Shown here piece by piece: positions 1-8,500 of a stretch of 55,781 bases of DNA; the stretch's first letter is position 1; each line of letters opens with the position of its first letter. The stretch lies in contig CAMGMU010000005.1 of assembly GCA_946059305.1 (NCBI GenBank), forward strand, positions 1 through 55,781, read 5' to 3'. The translations under genes and the position numbers were made by a program. The notes beneath the pieces are model-generated. The model saw only the letters and a program-made list of their open reading frames with translations. It ran no database searches and was not told the origin of the DNA. Source of the DNA: an uncultured Bacteroidales bacterium. Its GTDB lineage: Bacteria; Bacteroidota; Bacteroidia; Bacteroidales; Paludibacteraceae.

Positions 1-853
1 AAAAAGTGTGTAAAATAGGAAGAATACTATCGCTTAATCCTTCTTCATCTTTATATATGGAAATAATGGGCAAAGACTCAAACTTTTTATAGGCAGAATA
101 GATAGTATTGAGAATGCTTCTGTATAAACTATTCTCCAGATAAGGAGTCAGCTGTTTTTTTGATTCATATGCAGGTTGTTTAACTTTTAATTCTATAACC
201 GGAACCTTGAACGTGTTAGTGCTGTTTTTTGCTGTTCGGACATTTAATGATTCGAAAAAAGCATTATCTTTCATATAACCATGCTTGATTCTTTGAAATA
301 TATTTCTAATGTCTTGTTCTAGAAGATTATTGAAAGACATTACCTCCTGATTGACAGTATCAAGATTCATGAATGTATTACTGATAACGGAAGCTTTCTC
401 TCTCTTAAATTCAGATTTGTCTTGGTTAAAAATAGAGAATTGTAATCGCAATAAATTCTCAGACTCTATATAAATAGGACTCACACGTCCACTTATCGTA
501 AATATGAAACTTTGTGATGGGTGGATTCTAAAAATGTCACTTTCGCCGGAAAAATACAAATGTATATAAAAAATATACTCGGAGTATGGTTCTTCCCGAC
601 GATAGATTTCATTGTAATGAGTTTTCTTTACTTCCTTATACAATTCAACATCTTCACTACCGTAATAAATGGTAACAGGATCTATTGAGTACCTTGCCGT
701 TAAGTAGTTGACATATTCATCCGAATTAACACCTAGAACATATTCTTTAGGCATTGATGTAATTTCATTTTCAATTTCTTTATGAACGGCTTTAAATACA
801 GAATCTGCCTGCCATTCATTAAAAGGATGTTCTATGTTATTACTTCTATTCAT
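1..853 (-). CDS. Unknown protein, 3' end outside window (possible nuclease-type defence gene)
   Basis: An open frame starts at ATG 853 (MNRSNNIEHPFNEW...) and stays open for 284 codons to the window edge, so the C-terminus is missing. The visible part is a mixed alpha/beta protein without signal peptide or membrane segment. Its last visible residues (GLSDSILPILHTF) resemble the helix that comes before a PD-(D/E)XK-like core in some Bacteroidetes proteins, but the core itself would lie outside the window, so this is a guess. It is the last visible gene of the minus-strand defence island, after the broken HNH gene. Base composition is AT-rich like its neighbours. That it is a real gene is fairly sure; its function is not known. 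Confidence 0.7.
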   Translation of the reverse strand, partial: MNRSNNIEHPFNEWQADSVFKAVHKEIENEITSMPKEYVLGVNSDEYVNYLTARYSIDPVTIYYGSEDVELYKEVKKTHYNEIYRREEPYSEYIFYIHLYFSGESDIFRIHPSQSFIFTISGRVSPIYIESENLLRLQFSIFNQDKSEFKREKASVISNTFMNLDTVNQEVMSFNNLLEQDIRNIFQRIKHGYMKDNAFFESLNVRTAKNSTNTFKVPVIELKVKQPAYESKKQLTPYLENSLYRSILNTIYSAYKKFESLPIISIYKDEEGLSDSILPILHTF

Positions 854-959
854 ATAACTTTTTGCTTGCTTTCTTTTCCTTAAGAATACAGATATGTCAC
901 CTCTAATCTCGTAGCCTCATAGATATAAAATCTTTTGTTTGTACTCTTCTCTATGAAGC

Positions 960-1201
960 TCATTCTTTCAACTCTGCAAAACTAGGCGCATGTAGTCCAA
1001 AATCATGGGACAACTTACGTACCCTAACCTTTCTAACAATAGGCGCAACAGGCTGGCAAGCAGGTACGTTGTTTTCCTCCGTATCCTTACCGCCTTTGGA
1101 TAGCGGGAGTATATGGTCGATGGTCATATCATCAAACTCGATTCTTTACCACAATACGCGCAATGGCCATCGAAACGATTGTAAATATCTCTTCTATTCA
1201 T
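960..1201 (-). pseudogene. HNH endonuclease remnant, frameshifted
   Basis: Starting at ATG 1201 the frame reads MNRRDIYNRFDGHCAYCGKE and then stops. If one base is restored near 1140 it continues IEFDDMTIDHILPLSKGGKD...VPAC to a stop at 960. This is the start of a standard HNH domain: CxYC zinc ribbon, DHILPLSKGG with the catalytic His, and a truncated VPAC. The part after VPAC no longer looks like HNH, so the 3' half also seems lost or replaced. HNH genes next to McrBC-type operons are common defence components. Here it is probably dead unless the single-base difference is a sequencing error. Confidence 0.7.
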
Positions 1202-1215
1202 AATGTATAAGAGTT

Positions 1216-1359
1216 TTAGTTATTCCACTCTACCCCACGCAGGCAAGCCGGGAGTTTGTTGCCTTTAACTCTGTGATGCGCCACGCAAGCACAACATATT
1301 CCGTGCCGCGGACAATCCTTCGTGCAGGGGCAATCGATGTGATTATGAGGACAAGACAT
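1216..1359 (-). CDS. 47-residue Cys-rich protein, copy 1
   Basis: ATG 1359 to TAA 1216 encodes a 47-residue protein with eight cysteines and several histidines, spaced as C-P-H-N-H..C-P-C-T-K-D-C..H-G-I-C-C-A-C..H-H..P-A-C. The pattern suggests a small zinc-binding knuckle and resembles the DUF6485-type Cys-rich proteins I recall from anaerobes (low certainty). The coding part is about 95% identical in DNA to the copy at 2730-2873. The two copies bracket the HEPN gene at 1502-2746 as direct repeats. It lies 14 bases upstream of the HNH remnant and is likely read from the same transcript. Function unknown; a metal-binding or redox accessory factor of the defence island is possible. Confidence 0.7.
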   Translation of the reverse strand: MSCPHNHIDCPCTKDCPRHGICCACVAHHRVKGNKLPACLRGVEWNN

Positions 1360-1412
1360 ATATAATAAATAATGGGTGTTATGCTGTTATGCGTATCATT
1401 TTTACAACAAAA

Positions 1413-1493
1413 CTACCAATTAGGGTCTGACCCTAAACTACCGATTTTTGTAAAAAGGACATCGGAACGATTGTAAAACTCTCTTCTATTCAT
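1413..1493 (-). pseudogene. Second 5' fragment of the HNH gene
   Basis: ATG 1493 opens MNRREFYNRSD..., matching the first residues of the HNH remnant at 1201 (MNRRDIYNRFD...), then diverges and stops at 1413 after 26 codons. The aligned DNA includes a shared stretch around the start codon (tctcttctattcat on the plus strand). The fragment sits just behind the HEPN gene, where an intact HNH gene would sit behind the Cys-rich gene. It therefore looks like a leftover of duplication or insertion, not a functional gene. It also contains the palindrome TTAGGGTCTGACCCTAA (1420-1436). Confidence 0.6.
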
Positions 1494-1501
1494 ACTTTAA
1501 C

Positions 1502-2746
1502 TTATTTTCTACTCAATATATTTGTATCTTCAATCTTTTGTATATAATAATTCTGGCTCTTATTAAGAATCTCATTTATCCTTGTATTATCAAGCCCTAA
1601 TGCTCTGAACACGCAACATATAACATACTTTCTAAGGATAAAAATATACTTTCGCATTTCGTCATCATCAGCTGTTGCACGCTCCCCCGCTAATTTAAGG
1701 TGACTATAAAGATGGCGAGTATTACAAATAATCTTTCTATCGTCATCATCCAAAGAATCTATTTTGTCAATTCCATTGAAATCATCAGCCATTTTCTCTA
1801 GATATTCCAACTCGCTAATCTTTTTCTTTACGTACCTTTCATAATAACCATTGGAAGCATTAGCGACCAATAAAAAACGAATACTCGTATAATATCCATG
1901 TGCGCATACACTATCAATAAGGTAGTTTCGAATAGGAAACAATTTTGAATCAGAATACCATATTTTAATTATGGATGCAAAATCTTCTTGTATGGTCTCA
2001 TAATCAAAAAGATATGTCCAATATCGAACTTCTGTTTCTACGATTTCCTGCGGTTCAAAGATTTCAATTGGACGCCGTGCTTCATCTTTGTCATACAGCC
2101 AGAAATGTGTGTGCGTCACATGTTTCAATGTTGCGAATGACATAAACTGCTCAAAGTGCGCCAACTCTCGCCTTGCATCTTGTAATGATATTTGTTCAAC
2201 ATGATTAAAGAATACTGATACTTGCTGGTCAACACATAACTTCATTCCATAGTCACTATAATGAATCCGAGAGCCACCTCCAATTTCTAAAATCGTATTT
2301 TCATCAATTTTTAAACTATCAATGGGTATGAATTTCCTACTAATGTGCCATGATTCTCCATCTTCTTGGGGCGAGATTGTTTTTATTCGTATCCAATATT
2401 TTAACTCCTCAATTGCTGCTTGTACATCATAGCTTCCATTTTCGTCCCATGATGATATATGCTTCCCTATTGCCACTACCGAAGGTGTGTATGTGCCTTG
2501 AGAAAATGGCGCACTTGTCCGTTTGGACGATGTCAATACACAATCAAATAGTGAAACTTTAGCATTATCTGAGGTTAACCCCCAGATTGTTTTGTATCGT
2601 ATGCTTTGGAAATTATTCTCATCAAATAACCCTATTGTTTCTAAAGATGAATGACCATCCTCTTCTATATAAAGGACGCCAGATAACTTTTTCGATAAAC
2701 GTGGTATCCACCACTTTCCTAATATTTTTTCATTTTTCCCATTCAA
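1502..2746 (-). CDS. apeA: ApeA-like HEPN domain anti-phage protein
   Basis: A 414-residue protein. The N-terminus (GKWWIPRLSKKLSGVLYIEE then SSLETIG) matches the ApeA N-terminal domain as I know it: GxWWxP, a short linker, then a G-x-L beta strand. The C-terminal third is helical and carries CNTRHLYSH at about residues 341-349, an R-x4-H HEPN ribonuclease motif (R344, H349). ApeA-type proteins are single-gene abortive-infection defences in which a HEPN RNase is triggered by phage. The start is uncertain: the frame opens at TTG 2746, inside the end of the Cys-rich gene (overlap 17 bases), which suggests translational coupling; no in-frame ATG lies nearby. It follows mcrC and the Cys-rich gene in one apparent operon and is bracketed by duplicated sequence. 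Confidence 0.8.
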   Translation of the reverse strand: MNGKNEKILGKWWIPRLSKKLSGVLYIEEDGHSSLETIGLFDENNFQSIRYKTIWGLTSDNAKVSLFDCVLTSSKRTSAPFSQGTYTPSVVAIGKHISSWDENGSYDVQAAIEELKYWIRIKTISPQEDGESWHISRKFIPIDSLKIDENTILEIGGGSRIHYSDYGMKLCVDQQVSVFFNHVEQISLQDARRELAHFEQFMSFATLKHVTHTHFWLYDKDEARRPIEIFEPQEIVETEVRYWTYLFDYETIQEDFASIIKIWYSDSKLFPIRNYLIDSVCAHGYYTSIRFLLVANASNGYYERYVKKKISELEYLEKMADDFNGIDKIDSLDDDDRKIICNTRHLYSHLKLAGERATADDDEMRKYIFILRKYVICCVFRALGLDNTRINEILNKSQNYYIQKIEDTNILSRK

Positions 2747-2873
2747 TGTTTCTTAAGCAAGCCGGGAGTTTGTTGCCCTTAGCTATGTGATGCGCCACGC
2801 AAGCGCAACATATTCCGTGCCGCGGACAATCCTTCGTGCAGGGGCAATCGAGGTGATTATGAGGACAAGACAT
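2730..2873 (-). CDS. 47-residue Cys-rich protein, copy 2
   Basis: ATG 2873 lies one base after the mcrC stop codon and the frame ends at TGA 2730, giving 47 residues with eight Cys in the same pattern as the copy at 1216-1359. The two proteins differ mainly after residue 29 and at the last few residues. Its 3' end overlaps the start of the HEPN gene by 17 bases. The tight packing between the McrC nuclease and the HEPN gene implies co-expression with the restriction operon. Probably a small metal-binding protein; no function can be assigned from sequence. Confidence 0.75.
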   Translation of the reverse strand: MSCPHNHLDCPCTKDCPRHGICCACVAHHIAKGNKLPACLRNIEWEK

Positions 2874-2874
2874 A

Positions 2875-5205
2875 TTATTCGGTTTTTTTATATTTCAGTT
2901 CACCTAATCTAACTCCTTCCATAAATTGCTTTGCGCTAACAGTCCAGCCAGTAGAGTTCAATCTATCTACCCCAGAGGTCATTGTTGAGATAGGATGGTA
3001 CTCACCTAACGTATATTGCACGCGGAACGGCTGTGGTATTTCATTTCCCAGATTAACCAAATTTACATTTGTGACCTTGTAATAACCGTGTATCTCATGA
3101 TTTATAACCGGTGCGAAATACTTTACTTTGAGTATATCAATATCCTTTGAAGGACTATGTCCGGAAGTATATTTGTCTGCCTTCCCATCTTTGAATACGG
3201 AAGAACGAGAATTAACACCCTCGCGTATCTCGCCAACAGAAGCAATCAAGAAGAGGCCACGTGGTTTTTCATCTGTGTACGCTAATCCTCTTTGAGGGAT
3301 TGCAGACTCCAGCAAGGACTCAAGCGAGTGCTCATCATCTAACCATTTCTTAATTTGACCATATAAAACATCTTCCGAAGCGGTTGGATCAATCAGTAAG
3401 TCTGACTCTAAACTATGCCAATGCCCACCTGGTTTTAAGGGGAAGGCGCCAATATTGACCTCATCTACGCTGCGGTGATAATATGAACCCTCGAATTTCT
3501 CTCGGCTAATATTACCGGGATAAAGGATATATCCACCAATGACTTCTCGTTTCAGACCATCATCTGCATTTTTGCCTTGATAGTAGATGGCATCGCGGTA
3601 TCTGTGCATCTGATTGATGGCATCTACTGGCGGCACATCTACACCATTCAAATATGGAATCGTAGTATCGCGCAATCGATATTTAGCATCAAAAAGATAT
3701 GTATATCGCACTCCATCGTTTTTCTTGCTTAGGCACAACACGATGTCTGGACGTTGCTCGGTAGTGATAGAGCGAGTGCCTTCTATATCGGTATTCTTAC
3801 TACCGATAGATTCATCACGCACATTCTCCTCATCATCAGTAGTTGCGTTGTACATAAGTGATGCCAATTGTACGTCAGGATTTTCGCTCTCGAAGAAACG
3901 CACTTCGGATTTACTGCCTTGAATGAGCGTGCGCACAAAATTACCCTCCATTCCGCTACCTTTCTTATCAATTGTAGCCTTGCCTCGAAGAATATGTTCC
4001 ACCATGTTCTTTACCTTGATGAAACACCATATCTCGTAGAGCTCGGAGATGTCTTTTACCTCCAATTGCAGGATTCCTTCTTGCAGGTCGTAGCCACATT
4101 GCAGGATAATCCATTGCTCATAGATGTCGCGATATCCTGCAGCCTGCTTCATAACCAGCGAATCTTGGGTAAAGCCTCGGAATGTACCGATACCACGGAA
4201 GAAAGGATCGTTCTGGAGCGAAATCAAGGTTTCGTCCATGGCTTCAATCTCTTGCCTAATCTTCATATTATCAGCCTTCAGCACACTCAGTACATTTTGT
4301 TGTACACGTTTGAAACGGTCGGTAATACTTAAGATGGCATATTTGAGAAAACGGTTTTCGATGGTATCTTTGCTTAGATACATTTCTTCCATGCGATAGA
4401 GGTGAGCGGGTTCGTCTTTGAACTCTTCAAACTCATTCTCTAACTCGGGTGGCATATATGGCATACGTTCTGCACGTTCATAGCGCACATTGGTTTGCAG
4501 CCTGCGCTTGGGGTTCCTGATAATCAGACGTGTAGCATCCGTTATCTTAGAAAAACAGTCACGGAAGATTTGCCACCAGATTAGGTCGGTTGGTTCTTCA
4601 TTACTTTGGCGGAACGTGAGATAAGTTTCCTTCAAAAACGAATATGAGAGCATGGCAAACTCCTCCTCTATGTCACGAATCACATCGCGCATATCGGTTC
4701 GGTAGTCCATCTTATAGCTCAGTACTTCTGTAGAAAAGCTCAGTTCTTTCGGTTTGCCATCCAGCAGATATTGAATGTGAATATCTGTGCGACCTACCTG
4801 ATTCTTGTAGTTGATGGTACCAAAGATGATTTCGTCTTCAGCTGCTACATGCTCGTTTTTCTCACGACCAATATTAAGACTTTGCAAAACGACACCCTCG
4901 TGGAGGCATTGTACATGAAGAGGATAGTCTGTGTTTTCAAAAAAGAACGCATCCCATTCCTTAATCTCATCCGCTTTTTGCCATCCTTCATCGGGATTAG
5001 AGAAAATGCCCAAACGGAACGCAACATCTGTGTCTGAAGCACCATAGAATGACTGTTTACGAATCCATGTCTCTGGACGTTCAGTAGTAATGCACAAGTT
5101 TGTCACACACTCTTGAATGCGCTTGCCGTAGTTCTGGCAAGTGAAACGAATGATGACATCTTGGTTGCGCACCTCAAAATGCTGTATGGTGAGTGTTTCT
5201 GCCAT
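2875..5205 (-). CDS. mcrC: McrC-like nuclease subunit (DUF2357, PD-(D/E)XK)
   Basis: A 776-residue protein with the DUF2357 layout: a beta-rich N-terminal half, a helical middle, and a C-terminal PD-(D/E)XK nuclease. Visible active-site elements are R-P-D-I-V-L (about 485-490), L-F-D-A-K-Y-R (504-510, D506 and K508) and the helix QMHRYRDA (532-539) usual in McrC-type nucleases. Such subunits cut DNA when driven by the hexameric McrB GTPase. The start overlaps the stop of the GTPase gene upstream by one base, and the Cys-rich gene begins one base after its stop. With the C5-methyltransferase and two GTPases it resembles LlaI/LlaJI/BsuMI-type GTP-dependent restriction-modification. Confidence 0.88.
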   Translation of the reverse strand: MAETLTIQHFEVRNQDVIIRFTCQNYGKRIQECVTNLCITTERPETWIRKQSFYGASDTDVAFRLGIFSNPDEGWQKADEIKEWDAFFFENTDYPLHVQCLHEGVVLQSLNIGREKNEHVAAEDEIIFGTINYKNQVGRTDIHIQYLLDGKPKELSFSTEVLSYKMDYRTDMRDVIRDIEEEFAMLSYSFLKETYLTFRQSNEEPTDLIWWQIFRDCFSKITDATRLIIRNPKRRLQTNVRYERAERMPYMPPELENEFEEFKDEPAHLYRMEEMYLSKDTIENRFLKYAILSITDRFKRVQQNVLSVLKADNMKIRQEIEAMDETLISLQNDPFFRGIGTFRGFTQDSLVMKQAAGYRDIYEQWIILQCGYDLQEGILQLEVKDISELYEIWCFIKVKNMVEHILRGKATIDKKGSGMEGNFVRTLIQGSKSEVRFFESENPDVQLASLMYNATTDDEENVRDESIGSKNTDIEGTRSITTEQRPDIVLCLSKKNDGVRYTYLFDAKYRLRDTTIPYLNGVDVPPVDAINQMHRYRDAIYYQGKNADDGLKREVIGGYILYPGNISREKFEGSYYHRSVDEVNIGAFPLKPGGHWHSLESDLLIDPTASEDVLYGQIKKWLDDEHSLESLLESAIPQRGLAYTDEKPRGLFLIASVGEIREGVNSRSSVFKDGKADKYTSGHSPSKDIDILKVKYFAPVINHEIHGYYKVTNVNLVNLGNEIPQPFRVQYTLGEYHPISTMTSGVDRLNSTGWTVSAKQFMEGVRLGELKYKKTE

Positions 5206-7376
5206 TAGCTCCAGTAGGATACAAATTGTTTGCTATCAAGCGTTTTTGCCATTTCTACCAATTTCTTATGGGACTTGGGATAAGCTTCCGTAATCACCTC
5301 TTGCAATTCTGTAAGAATAGTTCCAATCGAGCGCTTGTCGCCCTCTATGCGCGAGAGAATCTTCATCAAGGTAAACTCATCCAACGCATCGGTAGTAGAT
5401 TTGTTGGACATTAGGTGCGTTGCACTCACGTAAAGGAGAGCTTCGTTTGCAGCACGATAACCTAACTTAAACGGAGTATTATCCAGCACCTCGTTGATGG
5501 CACTAAGGTAAGATTCTACGGTATGGGAATCATTCTGCTCTGCTTGAACTCCACGAATCTCGCGGTTGATGAGAAGTTGTATCGTTTCAGAGGACATTTC
5601 CTCCATGTCATTCTCACTCTCACCGGTAAAGAACTGGTCATAGTTCACCTCATTCATTACGATGGACATAGCTCTGTCGAGCACCTTGCGCGAGAAGGAG
5701 AAAGTGGTCTCGTCCATGTTGACTGTACCCAACACAAAGAGGTTTTTCGGCAAGGTGAGTCCTTTGGTACGGAAACGCTCCGCAAGATTACTTTTCTCTT
5801 GTGAGTCTAATTTTCCGAGCAACTCAGCTATCATTCGGTCTGCCAGATTATCCGTTACTTTACCATTGGCGTCTGTGCCGTTAAACTCAGAGAAGGGTTT
5901 GATTATAGGATCTGTCTCGTATTCTCCATTCTCGATAGAGCGACTCTCAATGGCACTCAAGAACTCAGCGAAGTATTGTTCAACTGGTGCCAAGTTCATT
6001 TCGTCCAAGCAGAGGAAGAAAGGTACTTCAGGATGTTGCCAAGCTCGAGCTACGAAACGAACAAACGGAGTGAACTCATAGTGAGCACTTCCAATATTCG
6101 ACTTATAACCAACAACTTCCAGCGAGTTGTGCCAGTTGGGTTTCACCTGCACCAGCTCGAAGTTTGCGGGCTTGTGCAACTGCCAACGCTCAAAGCCATT
6201 CTCAAGCGACTTTTCGTCATACTTTCGCTGTAATTCTTCCGTTACACTTGCCTGCGCCAATTTGCGCACAATACGACTTTTACCAGTTCCTGAGATGCCG
6301 GCCAACAACATAAACGGCTTTGTCCGAAGAGCTGTAAGGTAGTGAGAATAAGTTGAGGAGGAATAAGTACGAAGATAATATACCTCGTCATTTTGCTCAT
6401 TCTTAGTAATCTCAATAAAATAGCGGCCCTTAAAAAAATAATTAAAAGCCTCTACACCTTTGTAAAAATCAATAACGTCACTCTTATTAGAAAGGACTGT
6501 TCCGTCGTAAATAACTATAGTATCAGCAGTTACGTCTTCTGTAATCTCGATATGCGCAACAGCAGTAGGACCAATATATGCATATTTGTTTTCCGGATTA
6601 CGAAATAGACCACCTTCTGACATTTCTCTTAGTCCATCTATAGCGTTGAAATATTTTAGTACTTGCCACCAAAAACCTCGTTTTCCCTCATTAAAATAAC
6701 CGCCACGAATTGGACCTAATATTGAAACGTAAGAGACATTATCTTTTTTTATAAATTTTCTCCATTCTCTTGATGCAAATAGTGCATTCCTAGCTTCAGA
6801 ATTATCTGATAAAGCCTTTGCTAATGCACCGACAAGACCGCTTGAAGCATTAATGAAGTTTGCGATATTGAGTACTGGTGATTCGGTAAAGTCATTTTGA
6901 CGCTTAATATTCTTACCGCCTCCCCACGAATCGTAATCCCATAAAAACGAAACAAGAAGCTCCTTATCTTCTCCATCATATGATGCCAAGTATGCTTCCG
7001 CTTTTGCCTTCAATACTTCAGGTGTTTTTTCAGCATCACTAATCTTACTATCTGCACTCGGATGGCAAGCCTCAAATTGATCATCTGAAATTCCTAATGA
7101 AATTAGTTTATTCTTATAGTTTATAAGTTCAGAATGGTACTGACTACAACAAGCTGCAACATAGAACCACTGATTAGGAATTATACAAATAGATTTTGAT
7201 GAAGATACCTTTGCAGAATATTTATAGTATTCATCAACTCGGTAAAGACCAAATTGATTAAAAGCAGACATAAATTCTTTGGGCAGGCTACAATCACCCC
7301 AGTTAGCCGAGGCTATTTGTTTTGTCAATTTTTCTCGTAATGACTTGAGCTCAACAAGCTTATCCATGGTTTTCAA
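5205..7376 (-). CDS. mcrB: McrB-like AAA+ GTPase, subunit 1
   Basis: A 723-residue protein. Residues 1-340 are a target-recognition-like region I do not recognise. The AAA+ module starts about residue 352: Walker A GISGTGKS (360-367), Walker B LCLDEMNLAPVEQYFAEF, and the McrB signature GTVNMDETT. McrB GTPases form hexamers that move DNA and activate the McrC nuclease. The ATG at 7376 overlaps the methyltransferase end by 17 bases, and the stop overlaps mcrC by one base, so all three are probably translationally coupled. Its AAA+ half is a close paralogue of the GTPase at 8501-10216, with long stretches nearly identical in DNA, while the N-termini are unrelated. Confidence 0.9.
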   Translation of the reverse strand: MKTMDKLVELKSLREKLTKQIASANWGDCSLPKEFMSAFNQFGLYRVDEYYKYSAKVSSSKSICIIPNQWFYVAACCSQYHSELINYKNKLISLGISDDQFEACHPSADSKISDAEKTPEVLKAKAEAYLASYDGEDKELLVSFLWDYDSWGGGKNIKRQNDFTESPVLNIANFINASSGLVGALAKALSDNSEARNALFASREWRKFIKKDNVSYVSILGPIRGGYFNEGKRGFWWQVLKYFNAIDGLREMSEGGLFRNPENKYAYIGPTAVAHIEITEDVTADTIVIYDGTVLSNKSDVIDFYKGVEAFNYFFKGRYFIEITKNEQNDEVYYLRTYSSSTYSHYLTALRTKPFMLLAGISGTGKSRIVRKLAQASVTEELQRKYDEKSLENGFERWQLHKPANFELVQVKPNWHNSLEVVGYKSNIGSAHYEFTPFVRFVARAWQHPEVPFFLCLDEMNLAPVEQYFAEFLSAIESRSIENGEYETDPIIKPFSEFNGTDANGKVTDNLADRMIAELLGKLDSQEKSNLAERFRTKGLTLPKNLFVLGTVNMDETTFSFSRKVLDRAMSIVMNEVNYDQFFTGESENDMEEMSSETIQLLINREIRGVQAEQNDSHTVESYLSAINEVLDNTPFKLGYRAANEALLYVSATHLMSNKSTTDALDEFTLMKILSRIEGDKRSIGTILTELQEVITEAYPKSHKKLVEMAKTLDSKQFVSYWS

Positions 7377-8466
7377 TATTCAAAAGTTGTTCTACAATTT
7401 CTTGTGCAAGTCTCTTGATTAGAGGAACTGCAACACTATTTCCAAATTGATGGTATGCTTCTTTTTTCGATACTACAATACGAAATGGAATCTGCTCATG
7501 AGTAAGCACACTTGTATTAGGATTCTCCCAACCTGCCCCATCAATATTATAACCCTGTAATCTACCAGCTTCTACCGGAGATAAACGGCGAGGATTTAGA
7601 CCGTATTCTTCTTGGTCTATAAGAATCTCGCTACCATCCTTCCAGTATCTTGCTGAAATAGTACTGCAATAACGAGCGTTAGGTAAAAATTTTGAATATC
7701 CAAACCCCCTTCCATTTGCTTTATTACGAGCCTTGCGCGCTTGATGACCTGCCCACATACGATCACTAATGGTATATTCATTTACGACAGCATTGTGGGG
7801 TTCAAAAATATCTGATAGGTGTACTTCACGTGCATCCTCTACTAAACGCTCTTTTTCGTAAATCGTATTACCGGCATTATCAATACCATACGGAAAATGA
7901 AAGTCTGCATTAGGCAGTTGTTCTAAGTCCCATGCAACTATAAAAAGACGTTCCCTATTTTGAGGAAGGCCAAAATATTTAGCATTAAGAACTTCATAAT
8001 TATAGGCATAACCTAATTCGTCAAGAGTTGCTAAAATAACTCTCAAAGTATTACCATGATCATGCATTTTCAAACCTTTAACATTCTCCAAAAAAAGAAC
8101 ACGTGGAGCATTATTATGTTCCTTCTTATATCGAACTATGTTTGCAACATTAAAAAATAATGTACCACGCGTATCTTCAAAGCCTAATTTTTTGCCTGCA
8201 ATAGAAAAAGCCTGACAAGGAAAACCACCACAACAAACATCGAAGTTTGGAATCTGTGCTGGGTCTGCTTCAGTAATATCATTATTAAAAAACCTGTAAT
8301 TGTTGGCAAATAGATTAGGAGCTATTTCTGCATAGTTAGCTTCGTAGGCAATGCGCGCATTTTTATCCCACTCACTTGCAAATACACAATGACCTCCATG
8401 AGCATGCATAGCTTGGTGAAAACCACCAATACCTGCAAATAGGTCTATAAAATTAAACTCTGTCAT
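7360..8466 (-). CDS. dcm: DNA (cytosine-5-)-methyltransferase
   Basis: A 368-residue C5-methyltransferase with all main motifs in order: FAGIGGFHQA (motif I, about 10-19), GGFPCQAFS (motif IV, catalytic C84), FLENVKG (motif VI), QNRERLFIVAWD (motif VIII), a target-recognition region around RRLSPVEAGRLQGY, and QFGNSVAVP (motif X). It methylates cytosine at a site that cannot be read from sequence. Position between two McrB-like GTPases and before McrC indicates that it protects the host from its own GTP-dependent nuclease, as in LlaJI-type systems. It starts 34 bases after the upstream GTPase and overlaps the next gene by 17 bases. Confidence 0.95.
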   Translation of the reverse strand: MTEFNFIDLFAGIGGFHQAMHAHGGHCVFASEWDKNARIAYEANYAEIAPNLFANNYRFFNNDITEADPAQIPNFDVCCGGFPCQAFSIAGKKLGFEDTRGTLFFNVANIVRYKKEHNNAPRVLFLENVKGLKMHDHGNTLRVILATLDELGYAYNYEVLNAKYFGLPQNRERLFIVAWDLEQLPNADFHFPYGIDNAGNTIYEKERLVEDAREVHLSDIFEPHNAVVNEYTISDRMWAGHQARKARNKANGRGFGYSKFLPNARYCSTISARYWKDGSEILIDQEEYGLNPRRLSPVEAGRLQGYNIDGAGWENPNTSVLTHEQIPFRIVVSKKEAYHQFGNSVAVPLIKRLAQEIVEQLLNIENHG

Positions 8467-8500
8467 GTAAGCTCAAAAAATTCTTTTCCGATTTCCACTT

